From JAJPKK01 sp963824905 (GTDB lineage: Bacteria; Pseudomonadota; Alphaproteobacteria; Rhizobiales; Xanthobacteraceae), in contig CAWGRH010000010.1 in the NCBI GenBank assembly GCA_963824905.1, forward strand, positions 248,001 to 312,000: a stretch of 64,000 nucleotides of DNA, given 5' to 3'. The translations under genes were made by a program, and so were the position numbers. Below, in pieces: positions 1 to 9,462 of the stretch; the stretch's first letter is position 1; every line of letters starts with the position of its first letter. The notes below the pieces were generated by a model, which did not search any database, was not told the origin of the DNA, and saw nothing but the letters and a program-made list of their open reading frames with translations.

Positions 1-2
1 CG

Positions 3-1740
3 ACCGAGCCGAGCCTCGTCGTGCACAAGGCCTCGAACCGCCGCATCTCCTATGGCGAGGTCGCCGCGTTCGCGAAGGCGCCTGCGGAGCTGCCGAAAAT
101 CGAGGACAAGGACCTCAAGCCCGCCGCGAGCTTCCGTCTGATCGGCAAGGACGTCCCGCGGGTCGAGGTGCCGCTCAAGGTGACGGGCGCGGTCAAGTAC
201 GCGATGGACGTCCAGGTTCCGGGGATGGTCTATGGCGCCGTGCTGCAGTCGCCCTATCCGGGCGGCAAGCCTGAAACGGTCGATGAGAGCGCGTGCACGG
301 CAGGTCCCCGGCGTCACCGACATCGTGAAGCTGCCGGAAGGCGTCGGCGTCATCGGCACGAGCGTCGAGGCGACGCAGGCGGCGAAAAAGTTGCTCAAGG
401 TGACCTGGGGAGACGCGCCGGGCGCGCATCTCGACAGCGAGCAGGCGCTCGAGGAGTTCGCCGCGATCGGCCGCGACAAGACCCGTCAAGGTGTGCCTTA
501 TGAAACCGTGGGCGACGCCAAGGCTGCCATGCAAGGCGCCGCCAAGGTGTACCGCGGCGAATACAGGACACGCTACATCTACCACGCTCAGATGGAGCCG
601 GTGAACGCCACCGCTTCCGTCAGCACCGACGGCAAGTCGGTGGAAATCTGGGCGGGGACCCAGGGCGCGACCGACATGCACGAGCGGATCGCCCGCCTGC
701 TGCAGACCGATCGGAGCAACATCACCTTCCGCCAGCATTTTCTCGGTGGCGGGTACGGACGCCGCAGTCAGAATGAGGTGATCCTCGATGCGGTGCGCCT
801 CACCAAGGCGGCGGGAAAGCCGGTCAAGTTGATCTGGACCCGCGAGGACGATCTCACCGGCGGCAAGTTCCGCCCGATGACTGCGCATCACATCGAGGCG
901 GGCTTCGACGCGGCCGGCAAGCTCGTCGCGTGGCATCACCGGGTGGTCGCCGAATCGGTCGCCGCCTATACCTCTGGCGCCGCCGATCCCCTGGCGCCGC
1001 GGACCGACCGCGTCGTCATGAAGGGCTCGCCGATCCCGCAATATCCGATCCCCAACAAGCTCGCCGAGCACGTCATCGAGGCGCGCGGCGCGCGGCTCGC
1101 TGCGTTTCGCGGTGTCGGCAATGCGCACAACGCGTTCGCAGCGGAGAGCTTCCTCGACGAGATCGCCAAGGATCGCGGCCTCGATCCGATCGCGTTTCGC
1201 CTCGTCCTTTCCGAAGGGCAGCCGCGGATGCAGACGTTGTTGCGTGCAGTGCTCGAGATGTCCGATTGGAAGCGGCCGCGCGACGGCCGCGGCCTCGGCG
1301 TCGGCACCATGGTGAAGGACGACACCTTGGCGGCAGGGGTCGCGGAGGTGTCGGTCGACCGCAAGTCGGGCAAGATCAAGGTCCACAATTTCTGGGCCGC
1401 GATCGACCCCGGGCTCGCGGTGCAGCCGCGCAACGTCGCGGCGCAGACCGAAGGCAGCATCATCTACGGCCTCGGCCACGTGCTGCGCGAGAAGATCACC
1501 ATCAGGAACGGACGCGTTCTGGAATCGAACTACACGGACTACGAAGTGGCGCGGATGTCGGACGTCCCCAATATCGAGGTGAAGGTGGTCTCGACCGACA
1601 ACCCGCCGACCGGCGCCGGCGAGGACGGTGTGCCGCTCGTTGCCTCCGCGGTGGGAAACGCCATCGCGGCACTCACCGGCGTGCGCCTGCACGAGCTGCC
1701 GTTCGCCCCGGACCGGGTGCGCGGCGCGCTCGGGGCTTAG
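3..1740 (+). CDS. Molybdopterin-binding oxidase large subunit, 5'-partial, frameshifted
   Basis: Xanthine dehydrogenase family (isoquinoline 1-oxidoreductase beta-like) subunit that binds the molybdenum cofactor and hydroxylates or oxidises a small organic substrate, usually exported with a 2Fe-2S partner that would lie upstream. The N-terminus is cut by the window edge. Visible: KVTGAVKYAMDV and SPYPGGKP of the N-terminal lobe, HFLGGGYGRRSQNE in the cofactor domain, and GAGEDGVPLVASAVGNAI near the end, which holds the expected catalytic Glu. The reading frame changes at about 294: an extra t in gcgTgcacgg splits DESA from ARQVPGVTD. Removing it gives one continuous 578-residue open frame to the TAG at 1740. 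The family is clear; the substrate is unknown. Confidence 0.85.
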
Positions 1741-1761
1741 ACAGATTTAATTGCATGGATT

Positions 1762-1798
1762 CGTCGTGGCCGGGCTTGACCACAGCCCGGCCACGACG
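1762..1798. repeat. Perfect 15-bp inverted repeat downstream of the oxidase gene
   Basis: The arm cgtcgtggccgggct (1762-1776) pairs exactly with 1784-1798 across a 7-base loop. It lies 22 bases after the stop codon. There is no T run, so a Rho-independent terminator is not certain. The core ggccgggctt resembles the repeat at 37147-37236, so it is probably a member of a genome-wide palindromic repeat family. Confidence 0.7.
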
Positions 1799-1891
1799 CG
1801 ATGAGGTTCGTGCCCACGATCCCCCGCTGAAACGTGCTCTTTTCGCCGGCATGCTGTAGAATGTCGGTGGCATCGATTCAGGGGGACGCGC

Positions 1892-2200
1892 ATGGCGGCC
1901 AAATCGAAACTCAATCCGTCCGTGGTCCGGAGCCTGCAGCGTACCTGCGTCGTTCTCGGCCTCACGCTAGTGAGCGCCGGCACCGTTCTCGCCGCCGAGT
2001 GCTTTCCCTACTGCGACTACAACCACAACTACGGCCCTTACGATTTCACCTATGTGAAGCCGGGGCTCTACGGCTATCCGACCTGCGGGCCGCGCGGCTA
2101 TTGTCTGCCGCGCCTGAGCTATTCCGTCTCGGGCCGGACGCCGCGCGGCAATATCGAGGTGCGGACCATCCCGCGGCCGTTCTATCGCGCGCCGCAGTGA
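1892..2200 (+). CDS. Small secreted Cys/Tyr-rich hypothetical protein
   Basis: A 102-residue protein with a positively charged N-terminus, a hydrophobic stretch (about residues 18-33) and a likely signal-peptidase site after VLAA, so it is probably periplasmic or extracellular. The mature part is about 68 residues, rich in Tyr, Gly and Pro, with four Cys in the pattern CFPYC ... CGPRGYC that could form disulfides. I do not recognise the family. A purine-rich GGGGG stretch lies just upstream of the ATG (cagggggacgcgcATG), which supports translation. The gene stands alone between two palindromic repeats. Confidence 0.65.
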   Translation: MAAKSKLNPSVVRSLQRTCVVLGLTLVSAGTVLAAECFPYCDYNHNYGPYDFTYVKPGLYGYPTCGPRGYCLPRLSYSVSGRTPRGNIEVRTIPRPFYRAPQ

Positions 2201-2336
2201 GGGTGGGCTTCGGCGCCAGACCAAATCGAGCGATACCGACCTAAGCTGACCCTCGGCGAATTTGCTTCTCCTCACTTTCCTCACTCTTCTCAGACGCCGG
2301 CGAGAGGCGCAGCGTCGTGCGACACGGCGCGGCGGT

Positions 2337-2441
2337 CTCCCTCCCCCTGAAAGGGGGAGGGTCGGGGTGGGGGTCGCGGGCGGCAAGAACCGCGAGTCAG
2401 AAGACCCCCACCCCAGCCCTCCCCCTTTCAGGGGGAGGGAG
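2337..2441. repeat. Palindromic repeat, family A copy 1
   Basis: Two nearly perfect 39-base arms (2337-2375 and 2403-2441, beginning ctccctccccctgaaagg) enclose a 27-base centre. The arms also contain their own short palindromes (ccccctgaaaggggg). The same arms and centre recur at 23647-23753, and related elements occur at 29828-29993 and 35835-35946. Here it sits just upstream of the OsmC-like gene. Confidence 0.9.
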
Positions 2442-2467
2442 CGTACCTCGCGATACAGGAGTTCATC

Positions 2468-2977
2468 ATGGACGCCGCTTCGCTTCGCGCCATGCAGGCG
2501 CCGCTCAAGGAGCGCTACAAGGCCGATGCTAAGGCGGCGGTGGTGACGCTTCGTGCACGCGGGACCCTCGACGACGCGAGCATCGCCTGCAAGGTCGAGA
2601 CCGGGCGTGCGCTCGCCGTTGCGGGCCTGCATCCGGCGACGGGTGGCTCCGGTTTCGAGCTGTGCTCCGGCGACATGCTGCTCGAGGCGCTGGTCGCCTG
2701 CGCCGGCGTCACCCTCAAGGCCGTGGCGACGGCGCTCGACATCCCGCTCAAATCCGGATCGGTGTCGGCGGAAGGCGATCTCGACTTCCGCGGCACCCTC
2801 GGCGTCGCCAAGGATGCGCCGGTCGGATTTGCGCAAATCCGCCTCGTGTTCGACGTCGCGACCGACGCGCCGCAGGAGAAGCTCGACCAGCTCCTCAAGC
2901 TGACCGAGCGTTATTGCGTGGTCTACCAGACCATACGGAATGGCTCGCCGGTGGACGTGCGGATGCAGCGGGGGTAG
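2468..2977 (+). CDS. OsmC family protein
   Basis: A 169-residue OsmC/Ohr-fold protein; such proteins reduce organic hydroperoxides with a pair of cysteines, although many members are uncharacterised. The expected cysteines are visible: Cys78 in the helix LLEALVACAGVTLK and Cys150 in LTERYCVVYQT, matching the spacing of the catalytic pair in characterised members. Length is typical to slightly long. The ATG at 2468 has a good ribosome site (caggagttcatcATG). The gene follows palindromic repeat A1 and precedes a membrane protein by 36 bases, so the two may be co-transcribed. Confidence 0.8.
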   Translation: MDAASLRAMQAPLKERYKADAKAAVVTLRARGTLDDASIACKVETGRALAVAGLHPATGGSGFELCSGDMLLEALVACAGVTLKAVATALDIPLKSGSVSAEGDLDFRGTLGVAKDAPVGFAQIRLVFDVATDAPQEKLDQLLKLTERYCVVYQTIRNGSPVDVRMQRG

Positions 2978-3013
2978 GACGCTCGACTTGGGCGTTCCGC
3001 CCGCGATTCCGGC

Positions 3014-3857
3014 GTGCCCAGAATGTCTCCCGAGCTCTCGTTCCTCCTCGTCCTCGCGATCAAGATGGCGGTGGCCGCGGCCTTCGTGGTGACCGCGTCC
3101 TTCATCGCCGAACGCGCGGGCGCTCTCGTCGCCGCCATGGTGATGACGCTGCCGGTCGGCGCAGGGCCGGCCTATGTTCTGCTCGCGCTCGATCATGGCG
3201 CCGCGTTCATCGCCGATAGCACCGTCGCGAGCCTCGCGATCCATGCGGCGTCGGGCATTTTCGGCATGGTCTATGTGCTGGCGGCGCAGCGGCGCTCGTT
3301 CGCCTTCACCATGGCCGTGACGTTGGCGACCTGGGTCGTCTGTGCGCTCGCCATTCGTTCAGTCACCTGGTCGGTGTCGGGCGCGATCCTTCTCAACGTC
3401 GCCGCCTATGGCGTCTGCGTGCCGCTGGCGCAGCGCTATCTGCATGTGCGCATCCCCGTGGTTGCGCGGCGATGGTTCGACATTCCGCTGCGCGCCGGTT
3501 TGGTCGCGTTGCTGGTCGGCATCGTCGTCACGCTGGGCGACAGCGCGGGCCCGGTGCTCGCCGGCATCTTCGCGGTGTTCCCGATCGTGACCTTGAGCAT
3601 GATGCTGATCCTGCATCCGCGCATCGGCGGGCCGGCGACCGCGGCGATCATCGCGAATGCGATGTGGGGTCTTGTCGGCTTCGCGCTTGCGATTCTCACG
3701 TCTGCATCTGACTGCCGTGCCGTTCGGCGCGCCGCTCGCGCTCCTGAGCGCGCTTGCGGTGTCGGTCGCCGCGAACTGCACGATCTTCTTGCTCCGCCGC
3801 GCCGGCCATGCGGCGCGCACCGCCGCGCTCAACTCTGCGACTTCGCCAGGAGCTTGA
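3014..3857 (+). CDS. Polytopic inner-membrane protein, frameshifted near the 3' end
   Basis: About eight hydrophobic segments are visible. The frame opened at 3014 runs correctly to GLVGFALAIL (about 3697) and then becomes hydrophilic and Arg-rich. The +1 frame continues the membrane pattern (LHLTAVPFGAPLALLSALAV) to a TGA at 3857. One extra base near 3701 (t in cacgTctg) explains this; correction gives 280 residues. The restored 3' end overlaps the last 29 bases of convergent mutS. Function is unknown; no motif separates a transporter from another small integral protein. Confidence 0.7.
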
Positions 3858-6555
3858 GGGCGTAGAGCGCGTCCATCGCCTGGCGCGGCGACATCTCGTC
3901 GGGCGAGAGCGCGGCGAGCGCCTTCATCACCGCCTCGGCGGCGGGATCAGGCGGCGGCGCGGGAGCGCGTGTGGCGACGGCAAACAGCGGGAGATCGTCG
4001 ACGAGGCGACGCGCCGGCGACTTGCGGTCCTCGGCCTCGAGCTCGGCGAGCACGAGCCGGGCGCGCTCGATCACCTTCGGCGGCAATCCGGCGAGCTTCG
4101 CGACCTGAATGCCATAGGATCGATCCGCGGCGCCGGGGATGACCTCGTGCAGGAAAACGACGTCGCCGTGCCACTCCTTGACCCGCACCGTCGCGTTGAA
4201 GAGGCGCGGAAGCTTCGCCGCGAGCGCGGTCAGCTCGTGGAAGTGGGTCGCGAACAAGGCGCGGCAGCGGTTCTGCTCGTGCAGATGCTCGATCGCCGCC
4301 CAGGCGATCGACAAGCCGTCGAAGGTCGCGGTGCCGCGGCCGATCTCGTCGAGAATGACGAGGGAGCGCGCGGTCGCCTGATTGAGGATCGCGGCGGTCT
4401 CGACCATCTCCACCATGAAGGTGGAGCGGCCGCGCGCGAGGTCGTCGGCCGCGCCGACCCGCGAGAACAGGCGGTCGATGACGCCGATCCGCGCCGCTTT
4501 CGCCGGCACGAAACTCCCCGCCTGGGCGAGCACCGCGATCAGCGCATTCTGGCGCAGATAGGTCGACTTGCCCGCCATGTTCGGACCGGTGATGAGCGAG
4601 ATGCGCCCGGCCGCACCGCTCTGCGGCGGCGAAAGATCGCAGTCATTGGCGACGAACGGCGCTCCGTCCTGGGCCAGCGCCTGCTCGACCACGGGATGGC
4701 GCCCGCCGGTGATGACGAAATCGCGGCTCGCATCGACCTCCGGCCGCACATAGCTGCGCTCGACCGCGAGCGCCGCGAGGCCTGCAGCGACGTCCGTGGC
4801 CGCGAGCGCCTGCGCCGCGGCCTTGATATCCTCCGCCGCTGCGACGATGCGGGCGGCCAGGCGTTCGAAAATCTCGAGCTCGAGCCCCAGCGCGCGGTCG
4901 GCGGCGCTCGCGATCTTTGCCTCCAGCGCGCCGAGCTCGGTCGAGGTGAAGCGCACCTGCCCGGCGAGCGTCTGGCGGTGGATGAAGGTCGCGTTGAGCG
5001 GCGGAGCCATCAGCCGCTCGCCATGCTGGGCGGTGACCTCGACGAAGTAGCCGAGCACGTTGTTGTGCCGGATTTTGAGCGACTTCACCTGGGTCTCGTC
5101 GGCATAGCGCGCCTGCAGCGCGGCGACGACGCGGCGCGATTCGTCACGCAGCGCGCGGGTCTCGTCGAGCGTCGTCTCGTAGCCCGGTGCGACGAAGCCG
5201 CCGTCGCGCTTCAAAAGCGGCAGCTCGTCGGCAAGCGCGATGGACAGCTCTGCGGCGATGCCGCGGTCGGGGCGCCCCAGCGCCGCCATCGCCTCGGCGA
5301 TCTCGGCCGTCGCCGTCACCTCGGCGAGCCGTGCCTGCAGGCCGGCCGCGGCTTCGAGACCGTCGCGGATCGCGGCGAGGTCGCGCGGGCCGCCACGGCC
5401 CAACACGAGCCGGGCGAGCGAACGGGCGAGGTCCGGCGCCGCGGCGAGCCGCGCGCGGATGTCCGCGCGCAGCATCGCGTCCGCGGCGAACAGTTCGACG
5501 GCATCGAGCCGGCGGGCGATCACGGCGGAATCGGTGAGCGGCGCGGCGAGCCGCTGCGACAACAGCCGCGCGCCGGCGACGGTGACGGTGCGGTCGATCG
5601 CGGCGACGAGCGAGCCGCGGCGCTCGCCGCTCTGGGTCCGCATCAGCTCGAGATTTGCCCGCGTCGCGGCGTCGATCGCGAGCGTCGCGCCTGCGCCCTC
5701 CCGCGTCGGCGGGGAGAGCGGCGGGCGCTTGCCGATCTGGGTGCGCTCCACATAGGTGATGCAGGCGGCGGCGGCGGTGAGCTCGAGACGCGAGAGCGCG
5801 CCGAACGCGTCGGTGGTCGCCACCGCGAAATAGGCGGCCAAGCGGCGCTCCGCGGTGGCGCCGTCGAACACGTCGCGGCCGAGCGGCGTCACGGGAAGCG
5901 TGCGCAACAGCGGCGCGACTTCGCCATCGCCGTAAAGCGCGTCGGAGACGATGATTTCGCCGGGCTCGAGGCGGGCGAGCTCCGCCGAAAGCCCCGTGCG
6001 GTCGCATTCGGCCAGGCGGAATTCGCCGGTAGAAATGTCGAGGAAAGCGAGCGCGAACCGGCTCTCGCCGTCCCCCGACGGTTTCGCGCGGGCGATGGCG
6101 ACGAGGTAGTTGTTGCGACGCGCATCGAGGAGCGAATCTTCGGTGAGCGTGCCCGGCGTGACGAGCCGCACGACATCGCGGCGCACGATGCTCTTGCCGC
6201 CGCGCTTTCGCGCCTCGGCGGGGTCCTCGAGCTGCTCGCACACCGCGACGCGGTGGCCGAGCGCGATCAGCCGATGAAGGTATTCATCGGCGCGCTCGAT
6301 CGGCACGCCGCACATCGGGATGTCCTGGCCGCGATGCTTGCCGCGCTTGGTGAGCACGATGCCGAGCGCGCGGCTCGCCACCTCGGCGTCACCGAAGAAC
6401 AGCTCGTAGAAATCGCCCATCCGGTAGAACAGCAGGCAGTCCGGATTGGCGGCCTTGATCTCGATGTACTGCTCCATCAGCGGCGTGACGCGATGCTCCT
6501 CGCCCGCGGCGGCGGGCGGCGGCGTCACGGCGGGGGAGGGCGTCGTCGCATCCAT
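3829..6555 (-). CDS. mutS: DNA mismatch repair protein MutS
   Basis: 908 residues, slightly longer than typical bacterial MutS (about 850-880) through an Ala/Pro-rich N-terminus. It recognises mispaired or looped bases and recruits MutL using ATP. The mismatch-reading Phe-X-Glu is present as F49-Y50-E51 in RMGDFYELFF. The C-terminal ATPase has Walker A GPNMAGKST at about residue 657 and Walker B LVILDEIGRGT, followed by the switch ATHFHEL. The C-terminal dimerisation segment SPDEMSPRQAMDALYALK is also intact. It is a stand-alone gene, convergent with the membrane protein at 3014 and divergent from the membrane protein at 6797. Confidence 0.98.
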   Translation of the reverse strand: MDATTPSPAVTPPPAAAGEEHRVTPLMEQYIEIKAANPDCLLFYRMGDFYELFFGDAEVASRALGIVLTKRGKHRGQDIPMCGVPIERADEYLHRLIALGHRVAVCEQLEDPAEARKRGGKSIVRRDVVRLVTPGTLTEDSLLDARRNNYLVAIARAKPSGDGESRFALAFLDISTGEFRLAECDRTGLSAELARLEPGEIIVSDALYGDGEVAPLLRTLPVTPLGRDVFDGATAERRLAAYFAVATTDAFGALSRLELTAAAACITYVERTQIGKRPPLSPPTREGAGATLAIDAATRANLELMRTQSGERRGSLVAAIDRTVTVAGARLLSQRLAAPLTDSAVIARRLDAVELFAADAMLRADIRARLAAAPDLARSLARLVLGRGGPRDLAAIRDGLEAAAGLQARLAEVTATAEIAEAMAALGRPDRGIAAELSIALADELPLLKRDGGFVAPGYETTLDETRALRDESRRVVAALQARYADETQVKSLKIRHNNVLGYFVEVTAQHGERLMAPPLNATFIHRQTLAGQVRFTSTELGALEAKIASAADRALGLELEIFERLAARIVAAAEDIKAAAQALAATDVAAGLAALAVERSYVRPEVDASRDFVITGGRHPVVEQALAQDGAPFVANDCDLSPPQSGAAGRISLITGPNMAGKSTYLRQNALIAVLAQAGSFVPAKAARIGVIDRLFSRVGAADDLARGRSTFMVEMVETAAILNQATARSLVILDEIGRGTATFDGLSIAWAAIEHLHEQNRCRALFATHFHELTALAAKLPRLFNATVRVKEWHGDVVFLHEVIPGAADRSYGIQVAKLAGLPPKVIERARLVLAELEAEDRKSPARRLVDDLPLFAVATRAPAPPPDPAAEAVMKALAALSPDEMSPRQAMDALYALKLLAKSQS

Positions 6556-6796
6556 GGCGCGACGCTAGTGCGGGGTGTCCATGGGTTCAATCGCAATCCG
6601 TGGGATGCCCACCGCGGTAACAGGGGAGCGTATGACCGTCGGCTGGCGATGAATTCGTTGGAAGTTCCGGGAGGCGCTGCGAAATCTCTGCGGTGCGTCG
6701 CCGCGACGCTCGATATCGCGGCCGCGACCGTTTAGAGTCCGCGACGAACGGCATCCCTATGCGGCGGGCGATGCCGTGGCTCTATGGAGAGCCCAG

Positions 6797-8281
6797 ATGG
6801 ACGCCGAGATAACGCGACGACATGCCGGCCGCGCGCTGACGGGCGGTATTGCCCGCGCGGAACGTACAGACCTCCGTCGCTTTGTCATCGCCGCCGGGAT
6901 CGCGTGGGCTCTCCTCTTCATCGTCGTCGGCCTCGCCTACGAGCTGCAGACCTATGGCGATGGCGCCACCTTCTCCTATGCCGTCGCCGCTGAGGATTCC
7001 TGGGCGTTTCATTGGCACAACATCGCCGGGCGCTTGGTCGTCTACCTCACGTCTTCGGTGCCGGGCGAAATCTATGTGGCGCTCACAGGAGATGCGCGCG
7101 GCGGCATCACTGTCTACGGGTTGCTGTTCTTCGCCGCGCCGTTGGCCGGGCTCCTCGCGACGTTCGCTGTCGATCGTTCCAAGGGCCGCGTCGTCTCCAC
7201 CTTCGCCTGCGGCTCGACGGCGGGCCTGTGTCCACTGGTGTTCGGCTTCCCGACGGAAATGTGGGTCGCCCATGCGCTGTTCTGGCCGACGCTGGCGCTT
7301 GCGCACTTTGCCCGGCGGGAGGCGGCCGGTTCGGTGCTGGTATTCGCGGCGCTCCTCGCGCTCGCCTTCACGCATGAAGGCGCGCTGGTGCTCGCCGTCG
7401 TCATCGTGGCGACGCTGCTGCTGCGCGGGCGTCATGACGCCGCGTTCCTGCGCGCGGTGCGGGCTCTCCTCGTCGTCATCCCGATCTGGGCGGCGGTGCA
7501 CGCGCTCTATCCGCCCGATTACTATTATGCCTCGGTGTTCTACCGGGCGGCCCTTCACTTCTTCGATCCGGCGATCCTGACGCAAGGGATCGTTCGCGAG
7601 CTTGTCGTCGCGCTCGCGGCTTATGCCGTTCTCCTCCTCGCCTTGCGTCGGTTGATCCCGACCTACGCGACCATCGCCGCCGCGGCCCTCGTTGCGACGG
7701 CATTGGCGGTCTACTGGCTGCAGTTCGCCGATCCGCTGCTGGCGGAGGACCGCTACTACATGCGCACCGTGCTGCTCGTCGGCACGGCCGCGATCGGGGT
7801 CATCGCGGCTGTCGTTGTGATTTGGACCGAAGGTGGCTTCGGCGAGCACACCCTCCTCTCACGGGCGATGGCGACGTTGGCCGGCGGCGCCTGGGCGGCG
7901 GCTCTCGCGGGTGCAATTGCGATCGTAATGCTGATCCATGCGGTCGAAAGCGCGCGGTTCGTCGACGCCTTCACCCAATATCGGGCAGCCGTGCGCGCGC
8001 TCGCCACGAGTGGGGAGACCGATGGCAAACTCGGCGATCCGCAATTCGTGTCGGCGGCGCGAATCCCCGGCACTCTCGATCCGCTGGCGTGGCCTTCGAC
8101 CACGCATTTCCTGTCGGTGCTGGTCGCGCCCGACCTCGCGCCGCGGCACCTCGTGGTCGACCCGCGGGCCAACTACTTCTGGATTTCGTGCCGCACGGCG
8201 ACCCGCAACCAGGAGACCAACCGTGCGCTGCCGGCGCACAGCCTCCTGCTGGTGCGCCTGCACGCCTGCCTGCACCGGTGA
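6797..8281 (+). CDS. Polytopic membrane protein of unknown function
   Basis: About 494 residues with roughly ten hydrophobic segments between residues 25 and 380, and a hydrophilic C-terminal region ending in a Cys-containing tail. A short periplasmic-type loop, LYPPDYYYASVFYRAA, is Tyr-rich. The overall pattern (long first loop, many TM helices, soluble end) is reminiscent of GT-C type membrane glycosyltransferases, but I see no diagnostic acidic loop motif, so no function is assigned. ATG 6797 is preferred over the GTG at 6776 because GGAGA lies 8 bases upstream. It is divergent from mutS. Confidence 0.75.
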   Translation: MDAEITRRHAGRALTGGIARAERTDLRRFVIAAGIAWALLFIVVGLAYELQTYGDGATFSYAVAAEDSWAFHWHNIAGRLVVYLTSSVPGEIYVALTGDARGGITVYGLLFFAAPLAGLLATFAVDRSKGRVVSTFACGSTAGLCPLVFGFPTEMWVAHALFWPTLALAHFARREAAGSVLVFAALLALAFTHEGALVLAVVIVATLLLRGRHDAAFLRAVRALLVVIPIWAAVHALYPPDYYYASVFYRAALHFFDPAILTQGIVRELVVALAAYAVLLLALRRLIPTYATIAAAALVATALAVYWLQFADPLLAEDRYYMRTVLLVGTAAIGVIAAVVVIWTEGGFGEHTLLSRAMATLAGGAWAAALAGAIAIVMLIHAVESARFVDAFTQYRAAVRALATSGETDGKLGDPQFVSAARIPGTLDPLAWPSTTHFLSVLVAPDLAPRHLVVDPRANYFWISCRTATRNQETNRALPAHSLLLVRLHACLHR

Positions 8282-8305
8282 GGGAGTGCGGCGCGACGCC
8301 GAATG

Positions 8306-9325
8306 TTACTTCACGAATTTCTTCCCCGTGATCCCCTCGAGGTTCTTGTAGTAGATCTTCTCCTTCACGTCCTTCGCGAGGTTGAGCGATTCCAGAATCC
8401 GCAACGTCTCGCGGATGTAACCGGTGCCCTTCTCGGGATCGAACGGACAGTCGGAGGCGAACACGATCTTCTCGGTCGGATAGAAGGCGAGACCGCAGAC
8501 CGTCGCGGCATCGGCGCCGAACACGGCGGTGTCGGCGTAGAAATTCTGCTTGAAGTAGTCGAGCGGGCGCTTCTTCAGGCTCTTGCGCAGCGACACGTAG
8601 TCCTCGTCCGAGGTGCGGGCGCCGAGCTGGTCCCACCCTGGGCCGATGCGGCCTTCGAGAATCGGGACGATGCCGCCGAAATGGTGGACGATGAGCTTCA
8701 AATCGGGATGGCGGTCGATCACCTTGGAGAACACCAGGCGCCCCATCGCGGCCGCGGTCTCGTAGGACCAGCCGAAAGTCCACCAGATTTCGTAGAGCGA
8801 TTTCTTCTCGTCCGTATAGTCGGGCCGCTCCGCGGTGCGCGCCGGGTGGATCCAGATCGGCTTGCCGATCTTTTCCATCGTCGCCCAGAACTCCTCGTAT
8901 TGCGGCCGGTCGATCGGCGTGCCGTTGACGTTCGTATAGATCTGCACGCCGCAGGCGCCGAGCTCGTCGATGGCGCGCTTCGCTTCCTTCACCGCGCCGG
9001 CGGGCGAGGCAAGCGAGACCTGGGCGACGAAGCCCGGGAACTGGTCGGGATGCTTCGCGACGATCTCGGCAAAGCCGTCATTGAGCATCTTGCAGAACTC
9101 GTCGACCTGGTCGGGCCCGAGGAAGTTTTCGAGCGGCGGCATCGGGTAGGAGAGAATCTGCGCGTAGTCGGGAAACAGGCCAACGATGCGGCGGCGCTCG
9201 TCGAGGTCGTAGACGCAGGGCACGCCGCGCATGCGCTTGCCGATGTCGGTGCCGGCGCCCGGTACCTTCTCGACCGCCTCGAAGAACTGCTTCGGAATGA
9301 AGTGGGTGTATGCGTCGATGCGCAT
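8306..9325 (-). CDS. ACMSD-type amidohydrolase family protein
   Basis: 339 residues of the amidohydrolase-2 fold, whose members are metal-dependent (de)carboxylases and hydrolases of aromatic or ring-cleavage acids. The barrel landmarks are visible: IWIHPAR in the middle, LIVHHFGG, and FASDCPFD near the end, which supply the later metal or catalytic residues. The usual N-terminal HxH is here DAYTHFIP, so the first His is Tyr; similar DAYxH starts occur in uncharacterised relatives, so the metal site may differ from true ACMSD. It lies 137 bases downstream of iorB on the same strand, which suggests a joint role in aromatic acid breakdown. Confidence 0.82.
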   Translation of the reverse strand: MRIDAYTHFIPKQFFEAVEKVPGAGTDIGKRMRGVPCVYDLDERRRIVGLFPDYAQILSYPMPPLENFLGPDQVDEFCKMLNDGFAEIVAKHPDQFPGFVAQVSLASPAGAVKEAKRAIDELGACGVQIYTNVNGTPIDRPQYEEFWATMEKIGKPIWIHPARTAERPDYTDEKKSLYEIWWTFGWSYETAAAMGRLVFSKVIDRHPDLKLIVHHFGGIVPILEGRIGPGWDQLGARTSDEDYVSLRKSLKKRPLDYFKQNFYADTAVFGADAATVCGLAFYPTEKIVFASDCPFDPEKGTGYIRETLRILESLNLAKDVKEKIYYKNLEGITGKKFVK

Positions 9326-9462
9326 GGGGCGGTCCTCCGGATGTGTGGGCGGCTGCGCCTCGTGTGCGCCGGCCGGAAGTGGCGGGGGTTCGCGCGGGAA
9401 GGGACACAGCGGCGCGCCGCTGTCAAGGTCACGGGGTCACCGGCGGAGATTGACGGTCAAAT

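Noticed and set aside
2337..2441. CRISPR-like array or transposon end
   Set aside because: Repeats are single palindromes with long arms at scattered sites, not regularly spaced direct repeats, and no transposase or target duplication is seen.
3754..6735. A 993-codon plus-strand open frame across mutS
   Set aside because: It is the antisense shadow of mutS, caused by high GC. Its translation is Arg-rich with no domain, while the minus strand encodes an intact MutS.
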